DNA of 64,000 nt from Micavibrio_B sp044238965 (GTDB taxonomy: Bacteria > Pseudomonadota > Alphaproteobacteria > Micavibrionales > Micavibrionaceae): contig JBIICJ010000001.1 of assembly GCA_044238965.1 (NCBI GenBank), positions 8,960-72,959 on the forward strand, given 5' to 3'. Every line of letters begins with the position of its first letter. Position 1 is the stretch's first letter. The translations under genes were made by a program, and so were the position numbers. Under the pieces are notes generated by a model. The model was not told the origin of the DNA and searched no databases. It saw only the letters and a program-made list of their open reading frames with translations. Of the stretch, positions 51,022 through 60,363 are shown piece by piece.

Positions 51022-51699
51022 TTAGTTTGAGGTACGTGACAAGAAGTTTGAGAAATCAAATCCGCTATTGTCGGCTTTGGTTTCGGTCGCCGCGGGCTCA
51101 TCATTTTGAGTGAGTTCGGCAATTTTACGTGCCGCTTCTACATCGGGGTCTTTCCCTTGAGCTTTCAAACCCTTGCGTGATGCCTTGTCTAATTCTTGGT
51201 ATGTGCACAAGCCCAATTCCGATGGGTGGCGCGGACGCAATGTTGATGCATTCGGGTGTGTACGGTCACGAACCGATTGAATGGTTGGTTTTGTTGTGCC
51301 GACCAATTTACAAATTTGCGCATCAGATACTTCGGGATTGAATTTAAGAATATAGGCAATCGCATCTGGTTTATCGTTACGGCGTGACACAGGTGTATAA
51401 CGTGGGCCTTTCGCGCGTACTTTAACCTCTGGCAAGTCAGAGCGAAGCAATTTCAAACGCTTGTTCGGGTCTTTTTCCGCATCGGCAATATTGTCCTCCG
51501 AAACTTCACCGCTTTTAATTGGGTTTTCGCCAATAATTCCACGACCAACTTCTTCATCGGCTAAGGCCTGCACTTCGATGGCATGAAGACCTGTAAAATC
51601 ACCAATTTGTTCAAAGGTTAGGGCGGTATTATCAACCAACCATACGGCGGTTGCTTTTGGCTTAATCGGATATGCTTTTGGTTTTAATGGTTCGGCCAT
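51022..51699 (-). CDS. trcR: Cell-cycle transcriptional regulator TrcR (DUF1013)
   Basis: 225 residues matching DUF1013: WLVDNTALTFEQIGDFTGLHAIEVQALADEE near the start, a helix-turn-helix-like VSDAQICKLVGTTKPTIQSVRDR at about 125-147, and LGLCTYQELDKA. In Caulobacter TrcR associates with RNA polymerase and promotes ctrA expression. AAGGAG lies nine bases before the ATG. The 208-base gap upstream (51700-51907) shows AT-rich sequence around CACGTG but no confident promoter. Confidence 0.9.
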   Translation of the reverse strand: MAEPLKPKAYPIKPKATAVWLVDNTALTFEQIGDFTGLHAIEVQALADEEVGRGIIGENPIKSGEVSEDNIADAEKDPNKRLKLLRSDLPEVKVRAKGPRYTPVSRRNDKPDAIAYILKFNPEVSDAQICKLVGTTKPTIQSVRDRTHPNASTLRPRHPSELGLCTYQELDKASRKGLKAQGKDPDVEAARKIAELTQNDEPAATETKADNSGFDFSNFLSRTSN

Positions 51700-51907
51700 G
51701 GTGACAGGCTCCTTTCATAAATAGTAATCTTTTTTAAAATGCACGTGTTTTAAAATATTCATAGGCTTTCGCCGCCGGTCTGGATTTTCACCAAACCGCC
51801 CATAACAATTCGATTGAAATGTCAGGGAATGATTAATTTATAGGCAAATTACCCATGAAAGGCAAGGATATTATTGGCACGCCAAACTGTATGATAAGCG
51901 CTTGTTT

Positions 51908-52852
51908 TTAGCCATTTTTCAGTAAAATCTTCCCGAAATGACCGCCCGTTTCGAAATAATCATGGGCTTGCTGCACGTGGTCAAAGTCAAAAACACGGTC
52001 AATGACAGGTGTAATGCGGCCCGATATCACATGCGGCCAAATATCACGTTTGATATTTTCAGTCAGGGCGATCTTATATTCCAATGATTGATCGCGCAAT
52101 GTTGACCCTGTGATGGTCAATCGTTTTTTCATGATATGGGGAATTGATATCTCGGTCTTTGCCGATTCCATATAGGCAATTGAAACGATGCGTCCATTTT
52201 TGTTCATAATCGGAATGGTGCGAGTGAGAGTCGTACCGCCAACCATATCAAGAACCAGATCAACAGGATCATCTCTTAACACATCTTCAAACTTCGTGGT
52301 ACGATAATTAATCGCGCGATGCGCACCGAGATCAATAGATTTTTGACAACGAATATCATCACCCGCCGTTATAGTCACGCGTGCGCCATACAGTTTTGCA
52401 ATTTGAATAGCCATCGTGCCAATACCCGATGCACCACCATGAATTAAAACATGATCCTCTTTTTTCATGCCACCGATTTCAATTAAATTACGATAGACTG
52501 TGTATATCGCCTCGGGTAATCCTGCGGCGTTGATAAGGTCTAAATGATCAGGCACAGGCAAGCATAATAATTTATGAAGCGAAACATATTCCGCATATCC
52601 ACCACCTGACAATAATCCACATATGCGTTCATTTGTGATTGTATGAACACCTGAAACTTCTAAACCCAATATTGGGCTGGCGCCATAGGGTGGTGGGTAT
52701 AGCCCACGTTTTTGTAATAAATCAGCGCGGTTTAATCCAGTGCCTGAAACTTTGATCAAAATCTCGTCGGCGGTTGGTATAGAAACGGGCATTGTGGAAA
52801 TTATTAATTGTCCATTTTTATCGATATCGATGTAACGCATTGCCTCTATCAT
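51908..52852 (-). CDS. NAD(P)H quinone oxidoreductase, PIG3-type zinc-free MDR
   Basis: 314 residues of the medium-chain dehydrogenase/reductase family. The GLNRADLLQKRGLYPPP opening is typical of the PIG3/quinone oxidoreductase branch, the nucleotide site is IHGGASGIGTMAIQIAKLYGA, and zinc ligands are absent. It probably reduces quinones with NADPH. It diverges from the DUF1192 gene by 38 bases. Confidence 0.92.
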   Translation of the reverse strand: MIEAMRYIDIDKNGQLIISTMPVSIPTADEILIKVSGTGLNRADLLQKRGLYPPPYGASPILGLEVSGVHTITNERICGLLSGGGYAEYVSLHKLLCLPVPDHLDLINAAGLPEAIYTVYRNLIEIGGMKKEDHVLIHGGASGIGTMAIQIAKLYGARVTITAGDDIRCQKSIDLGAHRAINYRTTKFEDVLRDDPVDLVLDMVGGTTLTRTIPIMNKNGRIVSIAYMESAKTEISIPHIMKKRLTITGSTLRDQSLEYKIALTENIKRDIWPHVISGRITPVIDRVFDFDHVQQAHDYFETGGHFGKILLKNG

Positions 52853-52890
52853 ATATTGCCTTTTTCTCTATACCGCTCTATTTTATAACT

Positions 52891-53082
52891 ATGCATGATA
52901 ATGATTTAGATCCACGAAATCCAGTTCGCAAACCAAAATCACTCGATTCATATTCGCTTGATGAATTGGCGGAATATATCGATATCTTAAAGGCGGAAAT
53001 CATACGTGTCGAGGCCGAAATGGTCAAAAAGAAACAACATCGTGATGCGATTGCGGGCCTATTTAAAACAAAAGATGAGTGA
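52891..53082 (+). CDS. DUF1192 small protein
   Basis: The ATG at 52891 gives 63 residues. SLDSYSLDELAEYIDILKAEIIRVEAEM is the DUF1192 signature, a single helix widespread in alphaproteobacteria; here it is noted only by its two ends SLDSYS and VEAEM. Function unknown. A longer frame to 52792 overlaps the divergent gene and is rejected. guaC follows after 23 bases. Confidence 0.8.
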   Translation: MHDNDLDPRNPVRKPKSLDSYSLDELAEYIDILKAEIIRVEAEMVKKKQHRDAIAGLFKTKDE

Positions 53083-53105
53083 AATAATTTTTAAAGGAAA
53101 AATAT

Positions 53106-54161
53106 ATGCGCATTGAGGAAGATATTAAGCTTGATTATAAAGATGTGTTGATTCGTCCAAAACGATCAACTTTGGTCACACGTAAAGAAGTAGATATCTC
53201 TCGTGATTATAAATTCCGTCATACATCACAAACATTTCACGGTATCCCAATTATCGCCGCAAATATGGATGGTGTCGGAACAATCGATATGGCGCGGACA
53301 TTTGAAAAGCATGGCCAAGGATTAACAGTTGCGTTGACAAAACATTATTCAGAAGCAGATTTAATTTCATTCTATGCAAAGCATGGCAACCAATCGACAT
53401 GGTATAGTATTGGTACAAATGAAAAAGATTTGAAAAAATTAAAAACCGTTTTATCATCAACAAAACTAAAAAAATCACAAAAACCAAATAAATTATGCAT
53501 TGATGTAGCCAATGGATATAGCCAATATTTTATTGATTTTTTAAAGAAAATGCGCGCTCTTTATCCTGATATGATTATTATGGCGGGAAATGTTGTGACA
53601 GGCGAAATGACGGAAGAATTAATTTTATGTGGCGCTGATATTGTTAAAGTTGGCATTGGCCCTGGAAGTGTATGCACCACGCGTAAAATGACAGGTGTTG
53701 GATACCCACAATTATCAGCCGTCATTGAATGCGCAGATGCCGCACATGGCTTGGGTGGTTTGATATGTGCTGATGGTGGATGCACCGTTCCAGGCGATGT
53801 GGCAAAAGCTTTTGGCGCAGGGGCTGATTTTGTTATGTTAGGTGGTATGCTCGCGGGTCATGACCAATCTGAATCAGAATTAATCGAACATAATGGTGAA
53901 AAATTTATTCAATTTTATGGGATGAGTAGCTCTACCGCCATGAAAAAACATACGGGCGGCGTTGCCGATTATCGTGCGAGTGAAGGTAAGACAGTGCGCG
54001 TCAAATATCGCGGGAATGTACTAAATACTCTTCAGGATATTTTAGGTGGATTAAGGTCAACATGTACCTATGTTGGTGCTAAACGCCTGAAAGAATTATC
54101 GAAACGAACAAGCTTTATTCGCGTAACTCAGCAAATTAACAACATATTTGGCTCTGATTGA
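53106..54161 (+). CDS. guaC: GMP reductase
   Basis: 351 residues of the IMP dehydrogenase/GMP reductase fold. The catalytic Cys is in GPGSVCTTRKMTGVGYPQ and the phosphate-binding loop in ICADGGCTVPGDVAKAFGAGA, quoted in part as CADGGCTVPGDV. It converts GMP to IMP with NADPH. Length and the absence of a CBS insert favour GuaC over GuaB. AAAGGA lies seven bases before the ATG. Confidence 0.95.
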   Translation: MRIEEDIKLDYKDVLIRPKRSTLVTRKEVDISRDYKFRHTSQTFHGIPIIAANMDGVGTIDMARTFEKHGQGLTVALTKHYSEADLISFYAKHGNQSTWYSIGTNEKDLKKLKTVLSSTKLKKSQKPNKLCIDVANGYSQYFIDFLKKMRALYPDMIIMAGNVVTGEMTEELILCGADIVKVGIGPGSVCTTRKMTGVGYPQLSAVIECADAAHGLGGLICADGGCTVPGDVAKAFGAGADFVMLGGMLAGHDQSESELIEHNGEKFIQFYGMSSSTAMKKHTGGVADYRASEGKTVRVKYRGNVLNTLQDILGGLRSTCTYVGAKRLKELSKRTSFIRVTQQINNIFGSD

Positions 54162-54222
54162 CCGCGCGCATAGAAACCGTTAAGGTCACGTTATATTTAC
54201 ACACAGAGTTTAAGGAATAAAA

Positions 54223-54597
54223 ATGGAAGAAATTCAACAACGTTTAAAAGATGCCGCTGATCAATCAATGAAAACATTAGCAGCATGGGCTTCAAACAAA
54301 CAAAATACAGACGCCCGTGAATCCTTATTAGAGGCAATTCATGAATTGCGCAAAGTCTCCGCGCGTCTTGAAATTGAAATTGCAACTTCAGAACGTTCAG
54401 AAGTATCACAACGCGCGTTGCCAATACCTAGTCACCGTTCACATCAGCGTCGTCCACAAGAAAATGATTCTCAAATGGGGCATGATGATTCACATGGTAA
54501 TCAACAGCCGCAAGATGAGGGCGCACAACAGCCACCTCGTTCAGCGCCGCGCGGTCAATTCCGCCGTCCCGTTCGCCGCCCTGCGCAAGGCGAATAA
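54223..54597 (+). CDS. Uncharacterised helical protein with a Pro/Gln-rich basic tail
   Basis: 124 residues. The first 65 are a helical region (EEIQQRLKDAADQSMKTLAAW, LLEAIHELRKVSARLEIEI). The rest is low-complexity, rich in Gln, His, Pro and Arg. No family is recognised; a nucleic-acid- or protein-binding tail is possible. AAGGA lies before the ATG. It ends four bases from the convergent methyltransferase gene. Confidence 0.7.
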   Translation: MEEIQQRLKDAADQSMKTLAAWASNKQNTDARESLLEAIHELRKVSARLEIEIATSERSEVSQRALPIPSHRSHQRRPQENDSQMGHDDSHGNQQPQDEGAQQPPRSAPRGQFRRPVRRPAQGE

Positions 54598-54601
54598 ATT
54601 T

Positions 54602-55393
54602 TTAAAGAATATCAGCCAACGAAGCTGTTGCAGACCCGCGTTTCAACGGTTGTTGTTGACTGGAATGTGGTGCCCACCCAATTATAAATATGATCTCAAA
54701 ACTGGCTGTAACGCGTCCATCAGTTTCGGCGAATTCATTTTGATAGATTTCTGCGGCGCGATAAAATAATTTTGATGGTGTAAACTTTTTATAACGAGTG
54801 ATTAGGCAGTTCTGTTCTCCCATCCCACGTATATCACTCATAAGATTAAACATGGTTTGATAGGATGTACGGATAATTTCAGAATCAATGACAGGCAAAG
54901 AAAATCCAGCACGCTGCATTAAGGCGCCAATTTGTTGTTTATCAGCAAACGGAAATACACGTGGGCTAGCACCGCCTAAAACATCAATTTCGGCCGTCAT
55001 AAGGGCGTGCCTTAATTCATATAACGTTTCACCGCCAAATAATGCCCCTAAAAATAATCCATCATCGCGAAGGGCATGACGGATCTGTAATAAATAATTA
55101 GGTAAATCATTAATGGTGTGTAGATCGAGAATACTGACAATACAATCACATGATTTTGGTTCTAGTGGTAAAATTTCAGTGTCATCTTTAGCAAGTGGAA
55201 TATTTTTAAAGTCATTAATCGTAATACGGTTTCCCAATAAAATTTTATCAATAAATTCTTTTTTTATATCATTTAGACGATCGGTAATCTGATCTTTAGT
55301 CCACTCAAATAAAAAGGAATGATTTGCAAAATTTTTCTGTGCACGATTTTGAAAATGAAGTTGGTGATTACGATTGAATAAAAAATGTGTCAT
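54602..55393 (-). CDS. NDUFAF5-like methyltransferase-fold protein
   Basis: 263 residues. The segment CDCIVSILDLHTINDLPNYL matches the position of the LSLHWVNDLPG signature of NDUFAF5/BioC-like proteins, followed by LRDDGLFLGALFGGETLYELR and GGASPRVFPFADKQQIGALM. The glycine-rich SAM motif I is weak, here replaced by a short region around ILLGNR. NDUFAF5 hydroxylates an arginine during complex I assembly. It overlaps the upstream gene by four bases. Confidence 0.8.
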   Translation of the reverse strand: MTHFLFNRNHQLHFQNRAQKNFANHSFLFEWTKDQITDRLNDIKKEFIDKILLGNRITINDFKNIPLAKDDTEILPLEPKSCDCIVSILDLHTINDLPNYLLQIRHALRDDGLFLGALFGGETLYELRHALMTAEIDVLGGASPRVFPFADKQQIGALMQRAGFSLPVIDSEIIRTSYQTMFNLMSDIRGMGEQNCLITRYKKFTPSKLFYRAAEIYQNEFAETDGRVTASFEIIFIIGWAPHSSQQQPLKRGSATASLADIL

Positions 55394-57945
55394 GTGCGCT
55401 TAGGATTGGGAAAATGAAATGAATCTAATTTCGTATCAATAATTTTTGATGGATCACTAACTGAAGATATTGTTTCGTAATCTTGTCCAACCATTGGTGT
55501 TGTTGATGGAATGGTGACCTCTCCTCCATTAACATAGGTGCTTTCTGATAGGAGTGTATGTTTTTGAGGCTCGGTTAAGCTAGAATCGAAATTCCACCTC
55601 ACGCTTAATGAACTATCTTGGCATAAATTTTTATATGCCATCGCCGCAATTTTTATAAAACTGTCATGATTATCCCAATAGAGCATTTTCCACAAATTAC
55701 TCAGGGGCGCGAGTTGTGTTGCGCCATGTGGAATTCCTTTGGCCCACGCAAAGCGTGTGTTAGAAACGACAAATGGAAAAATACGATGTGGCGTAATACC
55801 GATATGCGTGAAGTAACTCTCACCCATGCGTCCCACAAATTTTGCATCAAGACGAAATTTTTCAGCAATATAACGACGTGCCGAATCCATATCGGTAATT
55901 TCCTTTGGTAATGGAAAACTAGGTAGCGTTGCCATCATGCCATTGCCGCGATATCTTTGTGGTACGGGTAAATATTCAGTGCAAATTCCTGCTAATACTT
56001 CACCGCTTAAGTCTTTTACCAATGGCAGAATAACCGCAGTATTTACTGTTGAATCATCGGCGTGAATAAATTCGATATCACGTGCAGCAAGAGAGGTTGC
56101 ACCGCCCGTTTCATCGCGTCCTTCATCAACAAATACCGATTGCATGACGCGAATATTACCTGCTGAACCTTTTATATCTTTGAAACGAGTATCTTTAACC
56201 GACATTTTTTTAACGAGTGATGACAGATCTTTAATATCTTCAGCTTTGACTTCAGATAAATGAATGGGCATATCTTCCCAAACTTCAACAGGAATTTTGA
56301 CGCGTTGTGATAGCGCTAAAATTTGTGTTTCTAGTCGTGGTGCAGGAATTAATCCAACCGTTATTGCATTTAAAATATCTTGGGCGTCAAATTCGCGGAT
56401 ACGGCCAATGTCTGGGAATTGATCGGCATCATAAGTGGTATGCTTTGCAGGAAATAGTTTATGGTATGATTCGGTGCGATAATAATGTGTAACGATGCGC
56501 TCATCAATGCGATAGGGATCAGGATAAAATCCAGGCCCATTTTCAAATACAGAGTCAAGCGAGGCGCGAACACCAATTTTCTGTTGTGTTATTTTTTGAA
56601 ATTCTTGAACTATTTGATTTTCCCAATCCTGCACAGATGATGTTGGAATGGTTATTGCTTCGGTTAAGTGACCTGACCATGTTCGTCCATCTAAGTTACG
56701 ACCTGATCGGGGCACGGCATTAACTAAACCACGCGGATAATTTTCATGAAGATAAATTTTTAGTTTTCCATTTTCGTCAACGCGATAGGGAATAATTTCA
56801 GCAAGTTCTAGATCGCGTGTAGCAATATCAGATATTTTTCCCGTACGATCATCACGCACTGTACGTAAATGTATTTTACCCTTGCGCGAACGTGAAGCGC
56901 GCCGTTCCAACACAATATGGCTGCGTTTTTCTGTTACTTTTTGCGCGAGAATCATAAAACTATTCGGCGGTGGTCCAAGATTACTTCCATCTTCCTTGTA
57001 CAAACGAACTTTTCCATCATAACGTGTTTTCAAAAACCCATCATCCCAATGTGGCCCTGAATAAACAACGCGCATACCCATGGCACGCAGTTCACGACGA
57101 AATTCTTGTTCTGTGAAAAATGCGTATTCCTTATGAATATCATTTAATAATGTTTTTCGATCATCTTTACGATTAATAAATTCATACGCCCATTTAATGG
57201 GAAGGCGGAACATGCGCGTATTTGGATATGTTGGCGGAATTTCTTCTAGAAAAAATCCTGCACCATGTGTGGCATCAGCTGCGCATACTTTTTCTGAAAA
57301 CCAGATTAGCAAATCAGCCTCAGACATCGTTTCAATATCATTTCCCTTATCATGTATATCTTTGAATTCAATCAGAACATATTCATTTGATGGCGGGACA
57401 ATGAAATCACGTATAAGAATATAACCGTTATGTTTCAATGCTTTGTATTGTTGGTCTAAAATCTTTGAAATAGCCCGTGGATTATATTGACTGGCAGAAT
57501 AAACTTCATGAAGAAAGAAGGAATTAATAATGGCATCAACAGAATTTTGTTTTGCAAAATTTTCGAAAAGATTGTCAGCTCTGAATGTTAAATTTTCACG
57601 ATTATATTTTGTATGAGCATCATCAATAAAATTTCTATTTATATCTATGCCAATAAAATTTTTATCAGGATGGAGTGCTGCCATTGCATAAGTCATTTTT
57701 CCATCTAAACAACCCGCATCAATAATGGTTGCATCAGAATCTAATAATAAATGAGATAAACAGAACCATGCTTTTTTAATTATGTGAGATGGAATTTCTT
57801 TGGCCAGTTTTTGACGCTCTTCACGTAATGCAAGCATCGCCGCACGCTCAGAGGTTAAATTAGGTTTTTCTTGTATGCGGGATTCCCCAGCACTGGCGTG
57901 AGTGCTAAGCTGTGTTTTTAAAAGTGACGCGCGCGGGTGACTCAT
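55390..57945 (-). CDS. Methyltransferase fused to two Nudix-like domains
   Basis: 851 residues. A class I SAM methyltransferase domain spans about 55-330 with motif I IIDAGCLDGKMTYAMAA (74-90) and the acidic IGIDINRN. Two later regions, about 375-520 (LELAEIIPYRVDENGKLKIYL) and about 640-790 (AVILPLVKDLSGEVL, then FPLPKEITDMDSARRYIAEKF), follow the strand and helix order of Nudix domains but lack the catalytic REUXEE box. Function unknown. It overlaps the NDUFAF5-like gene by four bases, so they are coupled. Confidence 0.7.
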   Translation of the reverse strand: MSHPRASLLKTQLSTHASAGESRIQEKPNLTSERAAMLALREERQKLAKEIPSHIIKKAWFCLSHLLLDSDATIIDAGCLDGKMTYAMAALHPDKNFIGIDINRNFIDDAHTKYNRENLTFRADNLFENFAKQNSVDAIINSFFLHEVYSASQYNPRAISKILDQQYKALKHNGYILIRDFIVPPSNEYVLIEFKDIHDKGNDIETMSEADLLIWFSEKVCAADATHGAGFFLEEIPPTYPNTRMFRLPIKWAYEFINRKDDRKTLLNDIHKEYAFFTEQEFRRELRAMGMRVVYSGPHWDDGFLKTRYDGKVRLYKEDGSNLGPPPNSFMILAQKVTEKRSHIVLERRASRSRKGKIHLRTVRDDRTGKISDIATRDLELAEIIPYRVDENGKLKIYLHENYPRGLVNAVPRSGRNLDGRTWSGHLTEAITIPTSSVQDWENQIVQEFQKITQQKIGVRASLDSVFENGPGFYPDPYRIDERIVTHYYRTESYHKLFPAKHTTYDADQFPDIGRIREFDAQDILNAITVGLIPAPRLETQILALSQRVKIPVEVWEDMPIHLSEVKAEDIKDLSSLVKKMSVKDTRFKDIKGSAGNIRVMQSVFVDEGRDETGGATSLAARDIEFIHADDSTVNTAVILPLVKDLSGEVLAGICTEYLPVPQRYRGNGMMATLPSFPLPKEITDMDSARRYIAEKFRLDAKFVGRMGESYFTHIGITPHRIFPFVVSNTRFAWAKGIPHGATQLAPLSNLWKMLYWDNHDSFIKIAAMAYKNLCQDSSLSVRWNFDSSLTEPQKHTLLSESTYVNGGEVTIPSTTPMVGQDYETISSVSDPSKIIDTKLDSFHFPNPKRT

Positions 57946-58095
57946 GTGGTGTTATTGTCTACCTGTAAGCCATTCAAATCGTTAGATTTTTTATATGGCT
58001 AACCATAGCTTTTTTAGTTATAAAGTTTCAATGGAAATCGTGAAATCATAAGGTTTCGTTTTGAATGTAGTTTCTAATGAAAACAATGGCTTAAG

Positions 58096-58854
58096 ATGAA
58101 ATCAAGTATTTTAAACTCAATTGTTTCCGTAATATTGCCGCCGCGATGCGCCTTGACGGGGGAAATTGTGGATCGACCAGGTATGATTTCGGCAACCGCA
58201 TGGGCGTCATTGACCTTTATCGCGCCGCCTTGTTGTCACAGTTGTGGCGCCCCGTTTGATGTAGATCATGATGCCGTAGATATCGATGATATTGCCTATA
58301 TGCAATGCGGAGCATGTTTGGCGCATCCACCTGCATTTGATCAAGCGCGTTCTGCGATTGTTTATGATGAAGGATCGCGAGATTTATTATTAACATTTAA
58401 GCATGGCGATCAAACACATTTGACAGCGACATTTACACCATGGTTACAAACAATTTTATCTCAGCAACAATGGAATGCCGATATGATTATTCCTGTGCCG
58501 TTACATTGGACACGGTTATTCAAACGCCGTTATAATCAGTCAGCGTTGTTAGCAAAATCATTATCAGATATGACGAATATTCCTGTCATGATGTCGATAC
58601 TAAAACGAAAACGTGCGACACAATCACAGGGGCATTTATCAGCCAAAGAGCGTGAGGATAATGTCAAAGGCGCATTTTTTATTCCTGATCAATATAACGA
58701 TATCATAAAAGATAAAAAAATTATTCTGATTGATGATGTTTTCACCACGGGTGCAACAATCAATGAATGCGCGAAAACATTAAAGAAACAGGGCGCATCT
58801 GATGTTCTTGTGCTGACCATTGCTCGTGCTGTGCGTGATGGTATGGCAGCCTGA
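58096..58854 (+). CDS. comF: ComF-type phosphoribosyltransferase-fold protein
   Basis: 252 residues. Four or more cysteines near the start (CALTGE, CCHSCGAP, CGACLAHPP) form a zinc site, and the C-terminal PRTase signature IILIDDVFTTGATINE is clear. ComF acts in DNA uptake or transformation-linked processes in several bacteria. The start has no strong binding site. It ends one base before the convergent hydroxylase gene stop. Confidence 0.93.
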   Translation: MKSSILNSIVSVILPPRCALTGEIVDRPGMISATAWASLTFIAPPCCHSCGAPFDVDHDAVDIDDIAYMQCGACLAHPPAFDQARSAIVYDEGSRDLLLTFKHGDQTHLTATFTPWLQTILSQQQWNADMIIPVPLHWTRLFKRRYNQSALLAKSLSDMTNIPVMMSILKRKRATQSQGHLSAKEREDNVKGAFFIPDQYNDIIKDKKIILIDDVFTTGATINECAKTLKKQGASDVLVLTIARAVRDGMAA

Positions 58855-60042
58855 TTAATTTGTTTTTTTTCCGCGCAAACCTTCACGCATTAATGTATTA
58901 CGTACTGGTATAAAGTTGCCTGCAATTTTTAACCCTATACGCCGAATTTGTTTGAGTGGCGTTGGAGTCATTTGTACAAATCGATTTAATAAATCTGTTC
59001 CGCTTACGCGCGCCTGTACATCAAATTCGCGTCGTTTTTTATACTTATTTAATGTGACCTGTGATCCAATATCTAACCCCAATTCAAGAGATTCTTGAAC
59101 AGAAGATACTAAATCATCAATATCACGTAAGGATAAATTTAATCCCTGCGCTCCGATAGGGGAGAGTACATGTATAGTTTCGGCGATCAAAGCCGTGCGC
59201 GGGGCAGTAAATTCACGCGCCTTTGACACCGAAATTGGCCATGATTCCAAATGCGATTTTAACTCTAAGCGTCCGAATAAATTTTGTGATCTTGTTTGTA
59301 ATTCACGCGTGAATTCGTCTTTCGTCATGGGTAATAATTTTGTGGCATCATCGGTGCGTTCCATCCATACAAAACTTAATTGTTGTTCTGGCAGAGGCAC
59401 AAATGTTAATGGCCCGCCCTCGCGATGAAATTCGGTTGATGTGTTATGGTGTGGTTTTGTACATGATAAAATACCTGTGATAGCAGTTTGATCATAATCA
59501 TGTGTCCAACAATGAATACCTAATAACTCGCGTACGCGTGATGCGCGTCCATCAGCGCCAATCAATAATTTAGCAGAAATTTCTTTATTATCAGTCATTG
59601 TAATTGTGATGCCAAATGTATGCTGTGATAGCGATTTTACTTCACTATCAATAAATGAAATATGTTTATGCTTTTTCGCTTTTATAAGTGCCGCAGATTG
59701 TAAATCATTCACAAAAATATTACGACCAAAACGTATTTGTTCCATTTCGCGTGCATGAAATGTTTCAGTGATGGATTTTGAATCCTTTATACTCTCATCA
59801 ATAATAGTTAGTGTTTTTAAATCCTCACTATTATCTTTGATCGCATCGTATAATCCTGCTCGCTCTAATATGGTGAGCGATTCATTCATCAAGGCTGTGG
59901 TACGGCTGGATTTATGTGCGGGTGTTTGTTTATTCAAATAGGGATCAGCAATAACAATGTTTAAGCCCAAATCAGCCAATAACAGCGCCGTAATTGTGCC
60001 CGAAATGCCCGCGCCAGAGATAAAAACATCTATTGATTTCAT
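58855..60042 (-). CDS. UbiH/UbiF-family FAD-dependent hydroxylase
   Basis: 395 residues. The FAD dinucleotide motif SGAGISGTITALLLADLG is at 8-25, the DG motif is in LIGADGRASRVRELLG, and the FAD-binding GD-like segment is in VLSPIGAQGLNLSLRDIDDL. The family adds hydroxyl groups to the ubiquinone ring; which position is modified cannot be told. It diverges from grxC. Confidence 0.9.
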   Translation of the reverse strand: MKSIDVFISGAGISGTITALLLADLGLNIVIADPYLNKQTPAHKSSRTTALMNESLTILERAGLYDAIKDNSEDLKTLTIIDESIKDSKSITETFHAREMEQIRFGRNIFVNDLQSAALIKAKKHKHISFIDSEVKSLSQHTFGITITMTDNKEISAKLLIGADGRASRVRELLGIHCWTHDYDQTAITGILSCTKPHHNTSTEFHREGGPLTFVPLPEQQLSFVWMERTDDATKLLPMTKDEFTRELQTRSQNLFGRLELKSHLESWPISVSKAREFTAPRTALIAETIHVLSPIGAQGLNLSLRDIDDLVSSVQESLELGLDIGSQVTLNKYKKRREFDVQARVSGTDLLNRFVQMTPTPLKQIRRIGLKIAGNFIPVRNTLMREGLRGKKTN

Positions 60043-60099
60043 GTGATAAAAATATATGTTTGTAATGTAAAAAGAAAGAGGATTTTAGAGGAGATTTTA

Positions 60100-60357
60100 A
60101 TGGCAAAAGTTGAAATTTACACGGGAAGTTACTGCCCCTATTGTACCCGCGCTAAGGAATTGCTGAATGCCAAGGGCGTGCAATACACCGAAATTGACGT
60201 TAGCGAAGATCAAGAGGCACGTATCAAATTGGTTGAACGCGCCATGGGTCGTCGGACTATCCCCCAAATTTTTATCAATGATGTCAGTCTGGGCGGGTAT
60301 GATGATATTCGTGCCCTTGATGATCAGGGGAAATTAGACTCATTATTGGCAGGGTAA
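60100..60357 (+). CDS. grxC: Glutaredoxin 3
   Basis: The ATG at 60100 has GAGGAG upstream and gives 85 residues; a longer frame to 60043 overlaps the neighbour's start region. The dithiol active site CPYC is in TGSYCPYCTRAKELL, and the cis-proline in TIPQIFINDVSLGGYDD. It reduces disulfides with glutathione. Six bases separate it from the nitrilase gene. Confidence 0.96.
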   Translation: MAKVEIYTGSYCPYCTRAKELLNAKGVQYTEIDVSEDQEARIKLVERAMGRRTIPQIFINDVSLGGYDDIRALDDQGKLDSLLAG

Positions 60358-60363
60358 TATGAT

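Noticed and set aside
51733..51763. AT-rich near-palindrome around CACGTG upstream of trcR
   Set aside because: The two arms are out of register by two bases, and the TTAA elements are 12 rather than 7 bases apart, so it is not a CtrA box.
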